Origin: Hyphomonadaceae bacterium UBA5336
GTDB taxonomy: Bacteria > Pseudomonadota > Alphaproteobacteria > Caulobacterales > Hyphomonadaceae
Assembly (NCBI GenBank): GCA_002408125.1
Contig: DHQO01000024.1
Coordinates: 1 to 64,000, forward strand
Direction: 5' to 3'
Length of the DNA: 64,000 nucleotides
Position numbers and translations under genes: made by a program. The notes beneath the pieces were generated by a model. The model was given only the letters and a program-made list of their open reading frames with translations. It was not told the DNA's origin and searched no databases. Shown piece after piece: positions 1-8,330 of this stretch. Every line of letters begins with the position of its first letter. Position 1 is the stretch's first letter.

Positions 1-299
1 CCGGTTCGATCACGCCGCACACCACCTTCGAGGCCGAGGCCTATATCCTGACCAAGGAAGAGGGTGGCCGTCACACGCCGTTCTTCACGAACTACCGTCC
101 GCAATTCTACTTCCGCACGACGGATGTGACCGGTGTGGTCACCCTGCCGGCCGACAAGGAAATGGTCCTGCCGGGCGACAATGTGAAAATGACGGTGGAA
201 CTGATCCAGCCGATCGCCATGGACGAAGGCCTGCGCTTTGCTATCCGCGAAGGCGGCCGCACCGTCGGCGCCGGCGTGGTGAGCAAGATCGCGAAATAA
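1..299 (+). CDS. tuf: Elongation factor Tu, C-terminal part (5' truncated by window edge)
   Basis: The open frame from the window edge encodes the last ~99 residues of EF-Tu. EF-Tu is the GTPase that delivers aminoacyl-tRNA to the ribosomal A site. The visible part is the end of the second beta-barrel and the third domain, with the family-typical stretches GGRHTPFF, NYRPQFYFRTTDVTG and the C-terminal end GRTVGAGVVSKI. The GTP-binding domain lies outside the window. A strong terminator follows the stop, so tuf ends its own transcript here rather than reading into rpsJ. Confidence 0.97.
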   Translation, partial: GSITPHTTFEAEAYILTKEEGGRHTPFFTNYRPQFYFRTTDVTGVVTLPADKEMVLPGDNVKMTVELIQPIAMDEGLRFAIREGGRTVGAGVVSKIAK

Positions 300-328
300 G
301 TCAGGGACTTACCCCGGACTAAACCTCA

Positions 329-357
329 AAGCCCCGGCATCACGCCGGGGCTTTTTT
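329..357 (+). terminator. Rho-independent terminator of tuf
   Basis: An 8-bp perfect GC stem (331-338 with 344-351) closes a 5-nt loop and is followed directly by a run of six T (352-357). It lies 30 nt after the tuf stop codon. Confidence 0.92.
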
Positions 358-420
358 GTTGCTCTGTTGCCCTGCGAATGCATGATCGGATCAGGAATAT
401 TCGAGAAAGGTCATTGGCTC

Positions 421-963
421 ATGAGTGTACTGAAATCTGTCGCCGGTCTGGGGGCCGCCCTGGTCCTGGCCTTTCCGGCAGCTGCCGAGCCGCGCGAGGA
501 TGCCGAGTACATCGCCGAGGCCCTGTTCGGGGACGTGGTTGTCCAGGAGATGTTCGGTGCCCTCGGCGAGATGATGGTGCCCCTGATGATGGGCGAGATG
601 CAGCGCAATGGAATTGTGCTCACCGAGTCCGGCTCACGGACCCTGTCGGAAATGCTGCTCAATTCCATGATGAAAGAGCTCGGCAGCTCGGTCACGGAAA
701 TGTACGCCGATATATATGAGGAGGTCCTCGCGCCCGGCGATCTTGCCGCGTATCGCGTCTTCCTCGAAACCCCGTCCGGCCGGGCAATCGCCAAGGCCCA
801 ACCCCAGATCGTGTTCCAGGCGAACCTGCTCGGAGAGCAGCTCGGGATGGATGTGGCACTCATCGCGATGGACGATATCGAGGCCGATATTCGCGCCGGC
901 AACTGGCCGAATGGCACGAGTGCAGCCGTCAAGGACGAGCTGCGCGAGCTGTTTGCGGAATGA
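421..963 (+). CDS. Exported DUF2059-like protein
   Basis: A 180-aa protein with an N-terminal signal peptide: a short basic start, the hydrophobic stretch VAGLGAALVLAF, and an AAA site near residue 21. The mature part is helical and Met-rich. It contains a segment LETPSGRAIAKAQPQI that resembles the conserved core of DUF2059 proteins, a family of small periplasmic proteins of unknown function. I start at 421 rather than the upstream in-frame ATG at 367, because 421 puts the signal peptide at the N-terminus and has a purine-rich GAGAAAGG 10 nt upstream. It lies 26 nt before the next exported-protein gene, so the two are probably co-transcribed. The family call is by motif only. Confidence 0.7.
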   Translation: MSVLKSVAGLGAALVLAFPAAAEPREDAEYIAEALFGDVVVQEMFGALGEMMVPLMMGEMQRNGIVLTESGSRTLSEMLLNSMMKELGSSVTEMYADIYEEVLAPGDLAAYRVFLETPSGRAIAKAQPQIVFQANLLGEQLGMDVALIAMDDIEADIRAGNWPNGTSAAVKDELRELFAE

Positions 964-989
964 GCCGGAGAGGGTGAGGAGCAGGCGCC

Positions 990-1655
990 ATGACAAGGCA
1001 TTTCAGATGGTTTGCCGTGGCAATCACCGGCCTCCTCTCGGCCTGCGCTTACCATTTGCAGAGCCCGATTGCCGATTTCGACTCGCGCCTGGCCGAGCCG
1101 CCGGTTCCGGTGGGGCGCTATTGCAATCTGGGCGACGAGGACAAGCTTGAGCCCGACTGCGCCGTGCTGGAATGGCATGCCGACACACGCATGTTCAAGA
1201 TGCAGAACGAAGGCGGCGAGGAACCGCCGACCCTGTTTTCGCTCGCCGGCCTGAGCGACGGCCTCGTGGCGGCGGAAGTCGTCTCCGACGAGATGCCCTA
1301 TCCCTATCAGATCTACCTTTTCGTTCACACAGAGGACGCCTTTGCCTTCCTGCCGATGGCCGAGGATGAGGATGCCATGGCGCTCGCCGCGCAGTATCCC
1401 GGCGTCGAGATGGCCGGCGAGCAGGACGGCATCTATGTCAGTGGCGAGGCCGAAGCGGTGCGCGAGTTCCTCGATGCCTGCGGGCGTCTGGCGCTGGGCA
1501 AGGCGCGCGCGGAGGACGAGGATGTCGACGTGGCCGTCTATGCGCCCGACGCGACGGTGAGCGCCACGCCGGAACAGCTGAAAGCCCGCGAGCGCCTGCT
1601 CGCACTGGCCGAACGGCTGGCCGATGAGGCGCCGGAACTCGAAACGGTGGAATAG
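990..1655 (+). CDS. Putative lipoprotein of unknown function
   Basis: A 221-aa product with a lipoprotein signal: basic N-terminus, hydrophobic core, and lipobox LLSAC with the acylated Cys near residue 19. The mature part is acidic and has no motif I recognise. It contains paired segments around HADTRMFKM and DAFAFLPMAEDE. It follows the DUF2059-like gene by 26 nt and has an AGGAG-like site before the ATG. It is probably anchored in a membrane facing the periplasm; its function is unknown. Confidence 0.7.
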   Translation: MTRHFRWFAVAITGLLSACAYHLQSPIADFDSRLAEPPVPVGRYCNLGDEDKLEPDCAVLEWHADTRMFKMQNEGGEEPPTLFSLAGLSDGLVAAEVVSDEMPYPYQIYLFVHTEDAFAFLPMAEDEDAMALAAQYPGVEMAGEQDGIYVSGEAEAVREFLDACGRLALGKARAEDEDVDVAVYAPDATVSATPEQLKARERLLALAERLADEAPELETVE

Positions 1656-1731
1656 GCCTCCGCGCAGTTTCCTGTTCCCTTTCAGCACCGTGCGGCTAGG
1701 CTGCGGGTAGGCCGGATGGAGGACGCCTTCA

Positions 1732-2256
1732 ATGAAGCTTGCGCTGGTATCAGTTCTTGCCGTCACCTTCGCGGCAACGGCAGGGGCCGAAGTGGTCGAG
1801 GCCGCGCCCGACCATTACACCCTGCGTCACGAGGCGGTCAGCGATCTCAGTCCGAGCGATGCCTGGAGCCGGCTGGTTGATCCTGCGCGCTGGTGGCACC
1901 CTGACCATACTTATTCCGGGCGCGCCGAGGCCCTGACGCTGGAGCTGAAGGCCGGCGGGCTGTGGCGGGAAGACTGGGATGGTGGCTCGGTGGCTCATGG
2001 CCGGGTGTTGATGGTCCAGACCGGCAAGGTTCTGCGCCTGGATGCCCCCTTCGGCCCGCTGCAGGGCATGGGCGTCACCGTGGTCTGGACAATCACGCTC
2101 ACGCCGGAAGGCGAGGGGACGCGAATCCTCTTCGAGGAGGTCGCCAACGGCACCGCCGCCAGCGGCCTCGATGCCATCGCGCCGGCGGTAGATGGGGTGA
2201 AGTCTGTCGCGATTTCGCGCCTTGCCGGCGACATGGATGAGCCTGTGGGAAACTGA
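1732..2256 (+). CDS. Exported SRPBCC (START/AHSA1-like) domain protein
   Basis: A 174-aa product. Residues 1-19 form a signal peptide ending in TAGA. The rest reads as an SRPBCC helix-grip domain, with AWSRLVDPARWWHPDHTYSG early and VWTITLTPEGEGTRILFEE late. This family forms a deep hydrophobic ligand pocket; the ligand here is unknown. Export is a little unusual for the family, whose members are mostly cytosolic. It starts 76 nt after the lipoprotein gene and ends 229 nt before rpsJ. Confidence 0.75.
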   Translation: MKLALVSVLAVTFAATAGAEVVEAAPDHYTLRHEAVSDLSPSDAWSRLVDPARWWHPDHTYSGRAEALTLELKAGGLWREDWDGGSVAHGRVLMVQTGKVLRLDAPFGPLQGMGVTVVWTITLTPEGEGTRILFEEVANGTAASGLDAIAPAVDGVKSVAISRLAGDMDEPVGN

Positions 2257-2292
2257 GGCCGGCCGGCACTCATATTTCTTTCACATGGGGTG

Positions 2293-2321
2293 TTGACCCG
2301 AAGCGGGCGAAGACGTATTCA
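2293..2321 (+). promoter_or_regulatory. Sigma70-type promoter of the S10 operon
   Basis: TTGACC (2293-2298), a 17-nt spacer and TATTCA (2316-2321) make a good housekeeping promoter. Transcription would start near 2328, leaving a leader of about 158 nt before rpsJ at 2486. That is long enough for autogenous regulation, but I cannot identify a known r-protein leader fold in it. The S10 operon can therefore be transcribed independently of tuf. Confidence 0.7.
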
Positions 2322-2485
2322 CGCGCCTTCGACGGGATGGCCGTATGCACAAGGCATAAACGCTTCCCCCAGAGACGAGACAATGGATTTGCCGAGATCG
2401 GCCTTGCCGCGCCGCCAAACAGTGCGCGCAGGGGTCGGTTTCAGTGTTTTTGCGGGCCGACGGGCCTGAAGGCAGGTAGGTTGAG

Positions 2486-2806
2486 ATGGAACGGCAGAAC
2501 ATTCGCATCAGGCTGAAGGCCTTTGACCATCGGGCGCTGGACATGTCCGCTCGCGAGATCGTGTCTACGGCGAAGCGGACGGGCGCGGATGTGCGCGGCC
2601 CCATTCCGCTCCCGACCCGGATCGAGCGCTTCACGGTCAATCGCTCTCCCCACGTGAACAAGAAAAGCCGCGAGCAGTTCGAAGTGCGCACCCACAAGCG
2701 CATCCTCGACATCGTGGACCCGACCCCGCAGACCGTCGACGCGCTGATGAAGCTCGACCTGTCGGCCGGCGTCGGCATCGAAATCAAACTTGAGGGAGGT
2801 CGCTAA
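2486..2806 (+). CDS. rpsJ: 30S ribosomal protein S10
   Basis: A 106-aa protein, close to the family's ~103. It is recognisable from QNIRIRLKAFDHRALD at the N-terminus, the loop region GPIPLPTRIERFTVNRSPH, and the conserved HKRILDIVDPTPQTVDALM near the C-terminus. S10 assembles into the 30S head and also binds NusB in antitermination. It is the first gene of the S10 operon, and its TAA overlaps the rplC ATG by one base. Confidence 0.98.
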   Translation: MERQNIRIRLKAFDHRALDMSAREIVSTAKRTGADVRGPIPLPTRIERFTVNRSPHVNKKSREQFEVRTHKRILDIVDPTPQTVDALMKLDLSAGVGIEIKLEGGR

Positions 2807-3858
2807 TGGCACTTCCTGCTGAGCGTAGCGGCGTTGTCGCCCAGAAGCTGGGCATGACACGCATCTTCGACGAAGAAGGTCGCCATATCCCGGTGACCGT
2901 GCTCGGTCTTGAAGGCTGTCAGGTCGTTGGCCTGCGCACCGATGAGGACCGTGAGGTCCAGGTGAACCAGGGCCGCAAGAAAGAGAAGAAGACCGTCACC
3001 CGCAATGACGGCTACAATGCCGTTGTGATGGGCGCCGGCGAGGCGAAAGCCAAGCGTACGCCGAAATCCCAGCGTGGCAGCTTCGCCAAGGCCGGCGTTG
3101 CGCCCAAGCGCAAGCTGGTGGAATTCCGCACCACGGGCGAGCTTCCCGAAGTTGGCGCCGAAGTGCTGGCCGACCATTTCGTGGCGGGCCAGAAGGTCGA
3201 CGTTTCCGGCCTCACCATCGGTAAGGGTTTTGCCGGCGCCATGAAGCGCTGGAACTTCGGCGGCATGCGCGCCACCCACGGTGTGTCCATCTCCCACCGC
3301 GCCCACGGTTCGACCGGCCAGTGCCAGGACCCGGGCAAGGTGTTCAAGGGCAAGAAGATGGCCGGCCATTATGGCCAGGAGCGCCGCACGATCCAGAACC
3401 TGGAAATCGTGCGCACCGATGTCGAGCGTGGCCTGATCCTGGTGCGCGGTGCGATCCCCGGCGGCCAGGGCAGCTGGGTTGAAGTGCGCGACGCCGTGAA
3501 AAAGGCGATCCATGCCGACGCCCCGGCTGGCGGTTCGTTCCGCGCCCCGGCGGCAGGCGCTGCCGACACCGGCCCGGTGAAAGTGGAAGGCTCTGCTGCC
3601 GACACCATCGTGCTGGTCGATGGCATCGGCCCGGAGACCGAAGCGCAGCTGCAGGACAAGGGCTATGGCAGCCTGTCGGCCTTCGTGAATGCCTCCGACG
3701 ATGATCGCGCCGCCGTGCTCGAAGAGCTGGGCGTGACCGAGAAAGCCGAGAACGAAGAGTGGCTCGCCCAGGCTCAGGACATCCTGGCCGGCGGCACGCC
3801 GCGCGCCAAGGTCGATCAGGACCTTCTGAAGAAACTGCTCAAAGAGGGTGGTGAATAA
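2806..3858 (+). CDS. rplC: 50S ribosomal protein L3 with long C-terminal extension
   Basis: At 350 aa this is much longer than ordinary bacterial L3 (~205-240 aa). The L3 core covers roughly residues 1-235. It includes MKRWNFGGMRATHG and the HGSTGQ segment, where L3 carries its methylatable Gln. After an Ala/Gly-rich linker comes an added domain. Around residues 268-276 it reads IVLVDGIGP, a helix-hairpin-helix-like turn, and it ends in a Lys-rich helix. L3 is an early-assembling protein near the peptidyl-transferase centre; the added domain's role is unknown. Start and stop overlap rpsJ and rplD by one base each. Confidence 0.96.
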   Translation: MALPAERSGVVAQKLGMTRIFDEEGRHIPVTVLGLEGCQVVGLRTDEDREVQVNQGRKKEKKTVTRNDGYNAVVMGAGEAKAKRTPKSQRGSFAKAGVAPKRKLVEFRTTGELPEVGAEVLADHFVAGQKVDVSGLTIGKGFAGAMKRWNFGGMRATHGVSISHRAHGSTGQCQDPGKVFKGKKMAGHYGQERRTIQNLEIVRTDVERGLILVRGAIPGGQGSWVEVRDAVKKAIHADAPAGGSFRAPAAGAADTGPVKVEGSAADTIVLVDGIGPETEAQLQDKGYGSLSAFVNASDDDRAAVLEELGVTEKAENEEWLAQAQDILAGGTPRAKVDQDLLKKLLKEGGE

Positions 3859-4499
3859 TGGAACTCGCAGTTCAAACCCTCGACGGAAAGTCGGCTGGCA
3901 AGGCCAAGCTCGACGATGCCATTTTCGGCATCGAAGAGATCCGTGGCGACATCCTGCAGCGCACCGTGCGCTGGCAGCTCGCCAAGCGCCAGGCCGGTAC
4001 GCACAAGACCCAGTCGCGTTCGGAAGTCTCCGTCACGACCAAGAAGTATATCCGCCAGAAAGGCTCCGGCGGGGCCCGTCACGGCTCCAAGAACGCTCCG
4101 ATCTTTGTCGGTGGTGGTGTGGCCCATGGCCCGCGCGTGCGCAGCCATGCCCACGACCTGCCGAAGAAGATCCGCAAGCTGGCCCTGGCTCACGCCCTGT
4201 CGTCCAAGGCGAAAGCCGGCGACCTGATCGTGCTGGATGCGGCCGCCATGGATGCGCCGAAAACCAAGGAACTGGTCGCCAAGCTGAAGGGCCTGGAGCT
4301 TTCCAACGCGCTGATCATCGGCGGCACGCAGGTTGACGAGAACTTCGCCAAGGCGGCTCGCAACATTCCGCATATCGACGTGCTGCCGGTCGCGGGCCTG
4401 AATGTGTACGACATTCTGCGCCGCGAGAAGCTGGTGGTCACCAAGGACGCCCTTGAGGGCATTTCTGCGCGCTTTGCCGGCGCCAAGGTGGAGGGCTGA
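3858..4499 (+). CDS. rplD: 50S ribosomal protein L4
   Basis: A 213-aa protein, near the family norm. The extended loop with TGAR-like content is represented by YIRQKGSGGARHGSKNAPIF, which lines the exit tunnel. The C-terminal part has the family DVLPVAGLNVYDILRREKLV stretch. In enteric bacteria L4 represses the S10 operon through its leader; whether that holds here is unknown. The ATG overlaps the rplC stop. Confidence 0.97.
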   Translation: MELAVQTLDGKSAGKAKLDDAIFGIEEIRGDILQRTVRWQLAKRQAGTHKTQSRSEVSVTTKKYIRQKGSGGARHGSKNAPIFVGGGVAHGPRVRSHAHDLPKKIRKLALAHALSSKAKAGDLIVLDAAAMDAPKTKELVAKLKGLELSNALIIGGTQVDENFAKAARNIPHIDVLPVAGLNVYDILRREKLVVTKDALEGISARFAGAKVEG

Positions 4500-4501
4500 T
4501 C

Positions 4502-4801
4502 ATGGCTGAAGTGCAGACCCGCGATTACGACGTCATCCTCGCCCCGCTGATCACCGAAAAGGCGACGCTGGTGGCTGAAGAGAACAAGATCATCTTCCGC
4601 GTGCCGCTCGAAGCGACCAAGGAAGACATCAAGCGCGCCGTGGAAAGCCTGTTCAAGGTGGACGTCACCAAGGTGAACACGCTGCGCGTGAAGGGCAAGA
4701 CCAAGCGGTTCCGCGGCCATCTCGGCCGTCGCTCGGATATGAAGAAGGCCATCGTGACGCTGAAGGACGGCCAGTCCGTCGACGTCACGACGGGCCTTTA
4801 A
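4502..4801 (+). CDS. rplW: 50S ribosomal protein L23
   Basis: A 99-aa protein of normal size. YDVILAPLITEKATLVAEE and VKGKTKRFRGHLGRRSDMKK are the L23 core and its rRNA-binding loop. L23 sits at the tunnel exit and docks trigger factor and SRP. The start is 2 nt after the rplD stop. Confidence 0.97.
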   Translation: MAEVQTRDYDVILAPLITEKATLVAEENKIIFRVPLEATKEDIKRAVESLFKVDVTKVNTLRVKGKTKRFRGHLGRRSDMKKAIVTLKDGQSVDVTTGL

Positions 4802-4824
4802 GGGACCGGCGAGGAGATCACGAT

Positions 4825-5655
4825 ATGGCTTTGAAGACATACAATCCGACATCGCCCGGCCGCCGCGAACTGGTCACGGTCGACCGGTCCGAGCTGTACA
4901 AGGGCCGTCCGGAAAAGTCCCTCACCGAGGGTCTGACCAAGAAGGGCGGGCGCAACAATAATGGCCGCATCACGGCGCGCCGCATCGGTGGCGGGGCCAA
5001 GCGCCTTTACCGCAAGATCGACTTCAAGCGCGTGAAGTGGGATGTGCCCGCGACCGTCGAGCGCCTGGAATACGATCCGAACCGCACCGCCTTCATCGCG
5101 CTCATCCGCTATGAGGATGGCGAGGTCAGCTACATCATCGCCCCGCAACGCCTTGCGGTTGGCGACACGGTGGTGACGTCGGAAAGCGCCGACATCAAGC
5201 CGGGCAACGTGCTGCCGCTGAAGAACATTCCGGTCGGTACGATCATCCACAATATCGAGATGAAGCCGAAAAAGGGCGCCCAGATGGTCCGCTCGGCGGG
5301 CTGCTACGCCCAGCTGGTTGGCCGCGAGTCCGGTTACGCCCAGGTCAAGCTCACCTCCGGCGAGCTGCGCCGCGTTCCCGACCAGTGCCTGGCCACGATC
5401 GGCGCGGTGTCCAACCCGGACAACATGAACAAGGTGATCGGCAAGGCTGGCAACAAGCGCCATATGGGCAAGCGCCCGTCCGTGCGCGGTGTCGTCATGA
5501 ACCCGTTCGACCACCCGCATGGCGGTGGCGAGGGCAAGTCCTCGGGCGGCCGTCACCCGGTGACCCCGTGGGGCAAGAAGACCCGCGGCCCGAAAACCCG
5601 CAACAACAAGTCGACGGATCGCCTGATCATTCGTCGCCGCAACGCCAAACGCTAA
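4825..5655 (+). CDS. rplB: 50S ribosomal protein L2
   Basis: A 276-aa protein of normal size. The N-terminal OB-like region (KTYNPTSPGRREL), the SH3-like centre (GCYAQLVGRESGYAQVKL) and the conserved C-terminal MNPFDHPHGGGEGK with its functionally important His are all present. L2 is needed for subunit association and peptidyl transfer. A GAGGAG ribosome-binding site precedes the ATG. Confidence 0.98.
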   Translation: MALKTYNPTSPGRRELVTVDRSELYKGRPEKSLTEGLTKKGGRNNNGRITARRIGGGAKRLYRKIDFKRVKWDVPATVERLEYDPNRTAFIALIRYEDGEVSYIIAPQRLAVGDTVVTSESADIKPGNVLPLKNIPVGTIIHNIEMKPKKGAQMVRSAGCYAQLVGRESGYAQVKLTSGELRRVPDQCLATIGAVSNPDNMNKVIGKAGNKRHMGKRPSVRGVVMNPFDHPHGGGEGKSSGGRHPVTPWGKKTRGPKTRNNKSTDRLIIRRRNAKR

Positions 5656-5670
5656 GGGAGCGCGAGAGAC

Positions 5671-5949
5671 ATGCCCCGTTCCACCTGGAAAGGCCCGTTC
5701 GTCGATGGCTACCTTCTGAAGAAGGCCGAGGCCGCGCACGAGTCCGAAAAGCGTGTCGTGATCAAGACCTGGTCGCGCCGCTCCACCATCATGCCGCAAT
5801 TCATCGGCCTGAACTTTCAGGTCCATAACGGCAACAAGTTCGTGCCTGTGACGATCACCGAAGAGATGGTCGGCCACAAGCTCGGCGAGTTCGCGCCGAC
5901 CCGGACCTATTACGGCCACGGCGCCGACAAGAAAGCGAAGCGGAGGTAG
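5671..5949 (+). CDS. rpsS: 30S ribosomal protein S19
   Basis: A 92-aa protein of normal length with the typical RSTWKGPFVDGYLLKK start and KLGEFAPTRTYYGHGADKK end. S19 lies in the 30S head with S13. It sits 15 nt after rplB and 2 nt before rplV. Confidence 0.98.
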   Translation: MPRSTWKGPFVDGYLLKKAEAAHESEKRVVIKTWSRRSTIMPQFIGLNFQVHNGNKFVPVTITEEMVGHKLGEFAPTRTYYGHGADKKAKRR

Positions 5950-5951
5950 TC

Positions 5952-6341
5952 ATGGGAAAGCCTAAAGCCCCGCCGAAGCAGGCCTCCAACGAGGCGCGCG
6001 CCGTGCTCCGCATGCATCGCGGCAGCCCGCAGAAGCTGAACCTGCTGGCCCAGCAGATCCGCGGCCTGAAAGTCGACCGCGCCGTGAACGAGATGTCCTT
6101 CTCGCGCAAGCGCCCGGCCGACGCCGTGCTCAAATGCCTGAAGAGCGCGATCGCCAACGCGGAAAACAATCACGACCTGGACATCGACAGCCTGGTGGTT
6201 GCCGAAGCCCATGTCGGCAAGAACCTCGTGATGAAGCGCATCCGGGCCCGTGCCCGCGGCCGCGCTGCACGGATCCACAAACCCTTCGCCCAGCTCACCA
6301 TCGTGCTGCGCGACACCAGTGCTGAAGCGGAGACTGCCTGA
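5952..6341 (+). CDS. rplV: 50S ribosomal protein L22
   Basis: A 129-aa protein. The globular domain (LNLLAQQIRGLKVDRAVNEM) and the tunnel-lining beta-hairpin region (RIRARARGRAARIHKPF) are intact. This is the site where macrolide-resistance changes arise in other species. The rpsC ATG overlaps its final base. Confidence 0.97.
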   Translation: MGKPKAPPKQASNEARAVLRMHRGSPQKLNLLAQQIRGLKVDRAVNEMSFSRKRPADAVLKCLKSAIANAENNHDLDIDSLVVAEAHVGKNLVMKRIRARARGRAARIHKPFAQLTIVLRDTSAEAETA

Positions 6342-7075
6342 TGGGACAGAAAGTCAATCCGGTCGGGCTGCGCCTCGGTATCAACCGTACCGCCGACAGC
6401 CGTTGGTATGCCGACAGCGCCGATTTCGGCCGTCTGCTGCATGAAGACCTGAAGGTTCGCAAATTCATCCGTGGCAAGCTCAAGCAGGCCGGTATCTCGA
6501 AGATCGTGATCGAGCGCCCGCACAAGAAGTGCCTGGTGACGATCCACACCGCCCGTCCGGGTCTGGTGATCGGCAAGAAGGGCGCGGACATCGAGTCCCT
6601 GCGCACCGACCTGGCCAAGATCGTCTCCGATGAGGTTCGCGTGAACCTGGTCGAAGTGCGCAAGCCGGAAATCGACGCCAATCTGGTGGCCGAGGACATC
6701 GCCCGCCAGCTGGAGCGCCGCGCCAGCTTCCGCCGCGCCATGAAGCGCTCGATCCAGTCGGCCATGCGCCTCGGCGCCCTGGGCTGCCGCGTCATGGTTT
6801 CCGGCCGTCTCGGCGGCGCGGAGATCGCGCGTACCGAGCAGTATGCGGAGGGCTCGGTCCCGCTGCACACGCTGCGCGCCGACATCGACTATGGCACCGC
6901 CGAAGCGCTGACGACCTACGGGATCATCGGCATCAAGGTGTGGATCTACAAGGGCGAGATCATGGAGCATGATCCGATGGCCCAGGACAAGAAGCTGGAA
7001 ACCTCCGGCCAGGCCCGCGCGCGCTCCAGCGGCGGCCGTGGCCCGGCCTCCGGCCCGCAAGGTGGAGGCAACTGA
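6341..7075 (+). CDS. rpsC: 30S ribosomal protein S3
   Basis: A 244-aa protein with the GQKVNPVGLRLGI start, the KH domain with its GXXG-type loop (VIGKKGADIESL) and the C-terminal S3 domain. The last ~25 residues are a Gly/Ser/Arg-rich tail. S3 forms part of the mRNA entry channel helicase. It overlaps rplP by one base. Confidence 0.98.
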   Translation: MGQKVNPVGLRLGINRTADSRWYADSADFGRLLHEDLKVRKFIRGKLKQAGISKIVIERPHKKCLVTIHTARPGLVIGKKGADIESLRTDLAKIVSDEVRVNLVEVRKPEIDANLVAEDIARQLERRASFRRAMKRSIQSAMRLGALGCRVMVSGRLGGAEIARTEQYAEGSVPLHTLRADIDYGTAEALTTYGIIGIKVWIYKGEIMEHDPMAQDKKLETSGQARARSSGGRGPASGPQGGGN

Positions 7076-7491
7076 TGCTGCAACCGAAGCGAACCAAGTA
7101 CCGCAAGGCCTTCAAGGGCCGGATCAAGGGTGACGCCAAGGGCGGCACGAGCCTGAACTTCGGCTCGTTCGGCCTGAAGGCTCTCGAACCGGAACGCGTC
7201 ACCGCGCGCCAGATCGAGGCCACCCGCCGTGCCGTGACGCGTCACATGAAGCGTCAGGGCCGCGTGTGGATCCGCGTCTTCCCCGACCTGCCGGTCTCGG
7301 CCAAGCCGATCGAAGTGCGGATGGGCAAGGGCAAGGGCTCGGTCGACCGCTGGGTCGCCCGTGTGGCCCCGGGCCGCATCCTGTTCGAGATCGACGGTGT
7401 GTCTGAGGATGTCGCCCGCGAGGCCCTGCGCCTGGGCGCTGCCAAGCTGCCGATCAAGACCAAGATCGTCAAACGGATTGAGGGGATTTAG
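7075..7491 (+). CDS. rplP: 50S ribosomal protein L16
   Basis: A 138-aa protein. MLQPKRTKYRKAFKGRIKG at the start and WIRVFPDLPVSAKPIEVRMG identify L16. The Arg in the latter segment aligns with the region hydroxylated in some bacteria. L16 is a late-assembling protein near the A-site tRNA. Confidence 0.98.
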   Translation: MLQPKRTKYRKAFKGRIKGDAKGGTSLNFGSFGLKALEPERVTARQIEATRRAVTRHMKRQGRVWIRVFPDLPVSAKPIEVRMGKGKGSVDRWVARVAPGRILFEIDGVSEDVAREALRLGAAKLPIKTKIVKRIEGI

Positions 7492-7493
7492 TC

Positions 7494-7697
7494 ATGACCG
7501 CTGAAGACCTTCGCGGCAAAAGTGTCGACCAGCTGCGCGAGCAACTCGCCAAGCTGAAAAAGGAACAGTTCAACCTGCGTTTCCAGGCGGCCACGGGCCA
7601 GCTTGAGAAAACCCACCGCGTGACGGAAGTGCGCCGGGACGTTGCCCGCGTCAGCACCATCCTGCGTGAGAAGGCCCGCCAGGGCGCAGAAGGCTAG
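7494..7697 (+). CDS. rpmC: 50S ribosomal protein L29
   Basis: A 67-aa two-helix protein with the hallmark QLAKLKKEQFNLRFQAATGQ. It sits between rplP and rpsQ in the canonical order and contacts L23 near the tunnel exit. Confidence 0.97.
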   Translation: MTAEDLRGKSVDQLREQLAKLKKEQFNLRFQAATGQLEKTHRVTEVRRDVARVSTILREKARQGAEG

Positions 7698-7708
7698 GAG
7701 ACGGAAAA

Positions 7709-7963
7709 ATGCCCAAACGTGTGATGGAAGGTGTGGTCGTCTCCGCCAAGCAGGACAAGACCGCCGTGGTGCGTGTGGAACGGACATTCCTCCACCCGCT
7801 GTACAAGAAGATCGTGCGCCGCTCGAAGAAGTACCACGCCCATGATGAGGGCAATGTGGCTGTCGAGGGCCAGACGGTGACCATTCAGGAGTGCCCGCCG
7901 CGCTCCAAGCTGAAAGCCTGGGAACTGGTTCCCGCCGACGCTGCCGGAGGTGATGACGCATGA
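7709..7963 (+). CDS. rpsQ: 30S ribosomal protein S17
   Basis: An 84-aa OB-fold protein with GVVVSAKQDKTAVVRVERTF and HPLYKKIVRRSKKYHAHDE. It is a primary 16S rRNA binder. The rplN ATG overlaps its TGA by four bases (ATGA), which suggests translational coupling. Confidence 0.97.
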   Translation: MPKRVMEGVVVSAKQDKTAVVRVERTFLHPLYKKIVRRSKKYHAHDEGNVAVEGQTVTIQECPPRSKLKAWELVPADAAGGDDA

Positions 7964-8328
7964 TCCAGATGCAATCCAACCTGCGCGTGGCCGACAATTC
8001 CGGTGCACGCCGCGTCCAGTGCATCAAGGTGCTGGGCGGAGCCGGGCGGCGCTATGCCTCCGTTGGCGACATCATTGTGGTGTCGGTGAAGGAAGCGATC
8101 CCGACCGGCCGCGTGAAGAAGGGCGATGTGCGCAAGGCCGTTGTCGTTCGCGTGGCCAAGGACATCATGCGCCCCGACGGCTCGGTGATCCGTTTCGACA
8201 CCAATGCCGCTGTGCTGGTGAACAATAATGGCGAGCCGATCGGCACGCGGATCTTTGGCCCGGTTCCCCGCGAACTGCGCGCCAAGAACCACATGAAGAT
8301 CATCTCGCTCGCTCCGGAGGTGCTGTAG
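7960..8328 (+). CDS. rplN: 50S ribosomal protein L14
   Basis: A 122-aa protein of exact family size: MIQMQSNLRVADNSGARRV at the start and PVPRELRAKNHMKIISLAPE at the end. It forms intersubunit bridges and is the binding partner of the silencing factor RsfS. It is the usual first gene of the spc group, but here it overlaps rpsQ, so the S10 and spc operons are fused. Confidence 0.98.
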   Translation: MIQMQSNLRVADNSGARRVQCIKVLGGAGRRYASVGDIIVVSVKEAIPTGRVKKGDVRKAVVVRVAKDIMRPDGSVIRFDTNAAVLVNNNGEPIGTRIFGPVPRELRAKNHMKIISLAPEVL

Positions 8329-8330
8329 CC

